Positions 6,430-8,192 of a DNA stretch of 8,192 nucleotides are shown in pieces. A program made the position numbers and the translations under genes. This DNA comes from Planctomycetota bacterium (GTDB lineage Bacteria > Patescibacteriota > Patescibacteriia > Patescibacteriales > UBA12465). Numbering within the stretch: position 1 is the first letter of the stretch; each line of letters begins with the position of its first letter. The notes under the pieces were generated by a model that saw nothing but the letters and a program-made list of their open reading frames with translations, made no database searches and was not told the origin of the DNA. The stretch lies in contig JALOQQ010000037.1 of assembly GCA_025453315.1 (NCBI GenBank), positions 1 through 8,192 on the forward strand, read 5' to 3'.

Positions 6430-6571
6430 GCCACTCACGTCAGAAAGCGGCCACTCCAAGCGAGCAAGATTGGACAAGTAGACTCAAAAGATCCTGTTTT
6501 GTTTGTAATGTTAGGAAGCCCCGTATGAAAAAAAGACTATCTGAAAGATAGTCTTTTTGAGTGTGTGGAGG
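6430..6571 (+). mobile_element. GC-rich structured element, possible IS200/IS605 (tnpB) 3'-end relic
   Basis: Bases 6431-6480 contain 27 G or C in 50 (54%), far above the surrounding DNA. The segment runs through GTTAGGAAGCCCCG (6510-6523) into a long hairpin: the 12-bp terminator stem at 6530-6558 plus an outer, partly G-U-paired stem between 6519-6527 and 6562-6570. AAGCCCC followed by a long hairpin and a GTGGAGGAT-like right edge resembles, from memory, the 3' end of IS200/IS605 elements where tnpB and its omega RNA end. No TnpB catalytic motif is present and the upstream gene is not TnpB, so at most a remnant or a non-autonomous palindromic element remains. An unrelated small RNA is also possible. 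Confidence 0.3.
6530..6558. terminator. Strong bidirectional rho-independent terminator
   Basis: AAAAAGACTATC (6530-6541) pairs perfectly over 12 bp with GATAGTCTTTTT (6547-6558) around a TGAAA loop, with U-runs on both strands. It lies between the plus-strand Fic operon and the convergent minus-strand gene at 6624-6866, so it can stop both. Confidence 0.9.
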
Positions 6572-6623
6572 ATATTATTTTATAACATTAATTTAATTTT
6601 AAAGTTGCCTAAAAAAAGTCCTC

Positions 6624-6866
6624 TTAGTTTTTGTTTTCTGGTTTTTTCATATTCAAATGAAATTTGAAAACTTCTGGTTTGTTTTTAAAAATTTTAAAAA
6701 GTCTCAATTTCTCTCTAAGTTCTTTTTCAAATTCGTCAAGAACCATGAGGTCGATTATTGTTTTCTCTCTCGCTTCATCGCTAATTAAATGTAAGGTATT
6801 TCTTACTTTATTTTTAATAGCTTCATTATGTAAAAGACATATTTCAATTTTTTCCTCAGTATTCAT
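6624..6866 (-). CDS. Small hypothetical helical protein, 80 residues
   Basis: Minus-strand gene with ATG at 6866-6864 and a TAA stop. The composition (many Glu, Lys, Leu and Ile; DEFEKELREKLRLFKIF) suggests a soluble helical or coiled-coil protein with a Lys/Asn tail (MKKPENKN). It has a good promoter (TTGACA, 17 bases, TAAAAT) about 45 bases upstream and the bidirectional terminator beyond its end. The overlapping plus-strand frame (6664-6882) lacks both signals and is judged a shadow. No family is recognised and there is no Shine-Dalgarno site. It is divergent from the 7044 gene and convergent with the Fic operon. Confidence 0.65.
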   Translation of the reverse strand: MNTEEKIEICLLHNEAIKNKVRNTLHLISDEAREKTIIDLMVLDEFEKELREKLRLFKIFKNKPEVFKFHLNMKKPENKN

Positions 6867-6909
6867 AGCTTTTTATTATTAAGTTTAACAATGTTCATGT
6901 AATTAATAT

Positions 6910-6938
6910 ATTTTATAATCTTTTTATATTTTTGTCAA
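6910..6938 (-). promoter_or_regulatory. Promoter of the minus-strand 80-residue gene
   Basis: Read on the minus strand: TTGACA (6938-6933), a perfect consensus -35, a 17-base spacer, then TAAAAT (6915-6910). Transcription would start near 6903, giving a leader of about 37 bases. This is the best -35 in the window and supports the minus-strand gene as real. Confidence 0.7.
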
Positions 6939-6980
6939 TTATTAATAAAAATTTAATTAATATTGTTGGCTATATCTGGT

Positions 6981-7009
6981 TTGTCATATTTTTGTTTTTT
7001 TGCTAAAAT
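6981..7009 (+). promoter_or_regulatory. Promoter of the 7044 gene, extended -10
   Basis: TTGTCA (6981-6986), a 17-base spacer and TAAAAT (7004-7009), with TGC just before it (extended -10). The segment TTTTTGCTAAAATAA (6997-7011) is identical to 2330-2344 upstream of the 2377 gene and lies the same 32 bases from the ATG. The predicted leader is about 28 bases, pyrimidine-rich, with no Shine-Dalgarno site. Confidence 0.75.
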
Positions 7010-7043
7010 AATTGTAATAATTAATTAATCTTTTTATCTTTTT

Positions 7044-8141
7044 ATGAACACCATTGCTTTGAGGAGGAAGCTTTTGGCTTTGTCTCTTAGTGCTATTTTT
7101 TTATTAGCGCTTTTTGTTCCCAAGGGGGTTCGCGCTGGTTTTGGTATTTCGCCACCTTATGTTAATAACACTGAATTAAAAAGAGGTTCAATTTATGAAC
7201 AACAGATTGTAATTGTACGCGATAAGCCCGATGAAAATTTGCAAGCTGATTTAAACATTAATGTTCCTGGAGCTGAAGACTGGATTAGCGTTGATAAGGG
7301 AATGAATTTTGTTTTACCAGCCGGAGCTAAACAAGTTCCAATTACGGTGAAAGTTGAAGTTCCTAAATATGCTGACTATCAGGAATATAAAGGCAACATA
7401 ACTATTAATACTAAATCCGCTAAAATTCCTCAAGGCGGAACGGTAGCTATTGCACTGGGCGCACAAATAAATATTGATTTAAAAGTTGTAAAAGAAGATA
7501 TTATTGATTTTGCTGTTCGTAATATTAAAATTTTACCAACTGAAGAAAATAGAGCGCTTAAACTTTTATTGAGCGTAGAAAATACCGGTAATATTTTAGC
7601 TGCTCCCTCTAAAGCAACTTTAGAAATTTATGATTTTAATGATCACTATGTAGCTACTTTAGATAACGCTAATCAATTACACAAAATTCAACCTTATAAA
7701 ACTGAAGATATTACCGCTGAGTTTGCTACTAATAGCTTGCAATCCGGTTCTTATTGGATAAACCTTAAGGTATATAGTGGTGAACGTATTATTAGAGAAT
7801 CACGTTTAAGTTTAAATGTTTTGCCTTACGGATCTTTACCAGCCGAACGAACTGAGCAAACTAAAAAATCTCTTTTATTGATTGTCTTTTTATTAGCAGT
7901 CTTTTCCGCTTTTGCTATCTTGCTTAAAATTTGGCGTAATCATTTCCGTCCTAAATGTATTTTAGGTGTTTGTAAATTTATTAGTCATGTCTTTAAATGT
8001 CGCCATACTCAAAAATGGTTAGAACATTGGCATGAGAAAAATAAATCAACTAAAAAAACTAGCAAGGTTACAGTTAAGACTATTCGCCAAACTGCTACTA
8101 AACCTAAAGCCGATGCTAAGAAAAAAAAGACAAATAAATAA
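7044..8141 (+). CDS. Membrane-anchored surface protein, WxL-interacting-protein-like topology
   Basis: 365 residues. Residues 1-31 are a signal peptide (basic start, LLALSLSAIFLLALF core, cleavage after VRA). The mature protein begins GFGISPPYV. Two beta-sandwich regions follow: about 32-150 (ELKRGSIYEQQIVIVR, VPGAEDWISVDKG, PITVKVEVP, YKGNITI) and about 153-260 (KLLLSVENTGN, ATLEIYDFND, SGSYWINLKVYSG). A transmembrane helix lies at about 275-295 (LLLIVFLLAVFSAFAILL), then a 70-residue cytoplasmic tail rich in Lys, with C305, C310, H315, C319 and H321 forming a possible metal site. This order (signal peptide, two Ig-like domains, membrane helix, basic tail) matches DUF916/DUF3324 WxL-interacting proteins, which hold WxL-domain proteins on Gram-positive cell walls. 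The family link rests on topology and general motifs only. It may anchor the secreted proteins at 1-2076 and 2377-4077. Confidence 0.85.
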   Translation: MNTIALRRKLLALSLSAIFLLALFVPKGVRAGFGISPPYVNNTELKRGSIYEQQIVIVRDKPDENLQADLNINVPGAEDWISVDKGMNFVLPAGAKQVPITVKVEVPKYADYQEYKGNITINTKSAKIPQGGTVAIALGAQINIDLKVVKEDIIDFAVRNIKILPTEENRALKLLLSVENTGNILAAPSKATLEIYDFNDHYVATLDNANQLHKIQPYKTEDITAEFATNSLQSGSYWINLKVYSGERIIRESRLSLNVLPYGSLPAERTEQTKKSLLLIVFLLAVFSAFAILLKIWRNHFRPKCILGVCKFISHVFKCRHTQKWLEHWHEKNKSTKKTSKVTVKTIRQTATKPKADAKKKKTNK

Positions 8142-8192
8142 TTCAACCTCAATTATCAAAAAAGAAGAATTATTAAAAAGCTTTTCCCAATC
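8113..8192 (+). CDS. Probable start of an overlapping downstream gene, truncated at the window edge
   Basis: ATG at 8113 lies inside the last 29 bases of the 7044 gene in another frame, and its frame stays open to the right edge: a basic start (MLRKKRQ), a polar stretch and a possible helix (IIKKEELLKSF), about 26 residues visible. There is no clear Shine-Dalgarno site. An overlapping start would couple its translation to the surface protein. The visible part is too short to assign a family, and a later start is possible. Confidence 0.4.
   Translation, partial: MLRKKRQINNSTSIIKKEELLKSFSQ

Noticed and set aside
6259..6477. Minus-strand 72-residue frame with hydrophobic stretches
   Set aside because: It overlaps the antisense of the 5999-6406 gene and the GC-rich element; its hydrophobicity is the mirror of the Lys-rich helix codons, and no promoter or initiation signal was found.
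6664..6882. Plus-strand 72-residue frame
   Set aside because: Antisense of the 6624-6866 gene, which has a consensus promoter; this frame has no initiation signals.
1..8192. TGA recoded as glycine (code 25)
   Set aside because: Long genes use GGN for glycine and contain no in-frame TGA, which argues against recoding although no gene here happens to stop with TGA.
1..8192. CRISPR array, tRNA or rRNA
   Set aside because: No regularly spaced long direct repeats, cloverleaf with CCA-type end, or rRNA signature sequence seen; the only exact spaced repeats are the 9-base operator-like copies.

Overview
This AT-rich bacterial window looks like Candidate Phyla Radiation (Patescibacteria) DNA. The evidence is indirect: very AT-rich intergenic DNA, little use of Shine-Dalgarno sites, huge Asn/Ser/Thr-rich secreted proteins with paired cysteines, and a membrane-anchored protein whose mature N-terminus reads GFGISPPYV, a form I associate with Patescibacteria genomes. 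All complete genes stop with TAA or TAG and none has an in-frame TGA, so the TGA-as-glycine code of Gracilibacteria/Absconditabacteria is unlikely. No rRNA, tRNA or CRISPR array is visible, so the lineage call is an inference.

Layout. Positions 1-4077 hold two secreted surface proteins in tandem: a 5'-truncated one (1-2076) and a complete one with a signal peptide (2377-4077). They share a C-terminal domain of about 265-280 residues. Two candidate promoters and a perfect dyad lie between them. A very AT-rich spacer leads to a 129-residue orphan (4286-4675), the only gene here with a strong Shine-Dalgarno site, followed by a rho-independent terminator. The accessory part comes next: a winged-helix/Fic-domain protein (4949-5986) with three exact copies of TGACGCAAT around its promoter and Gln in place of the catalytic His of the Fic motif, then a closely spaced orphan (5999-6406). 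This pair is closed by a locally GC-rich structured element, possibly an IS200/IS605 3'-end relic, and a strong bidirectional terminator. A small minus-strand orphan (6624-6866) converges on the same terminator. The window ends with a signal-peptide/Ig-like/transmembrane/Lys-rich-tail protein (7044-8141) and the probable start of an overlapping gene (8113 to the edge).

How the parts may work together. The surface genes (1-2076, 2377-4077, 7044-8141) look like one cell-envelope programme. The first two are secreted and have no visible anchor of their own. The third is membrane-anchored with the topology of WxL-interacting proteins (DUF916/DUF3324) of Gram-positive bacteria. The genes at 2377 and 7044 also share an identical 15-base promoter core at exactly the same distance from the ATG. 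The hypothesis is a WxL/WxIP-like surface complex in this lineage. The Fic cassette, set between two terminators inside this locus, looks like an autoregulated accessory or toxin-antitoxin-type module whose Fic active site may be inactive or altered.
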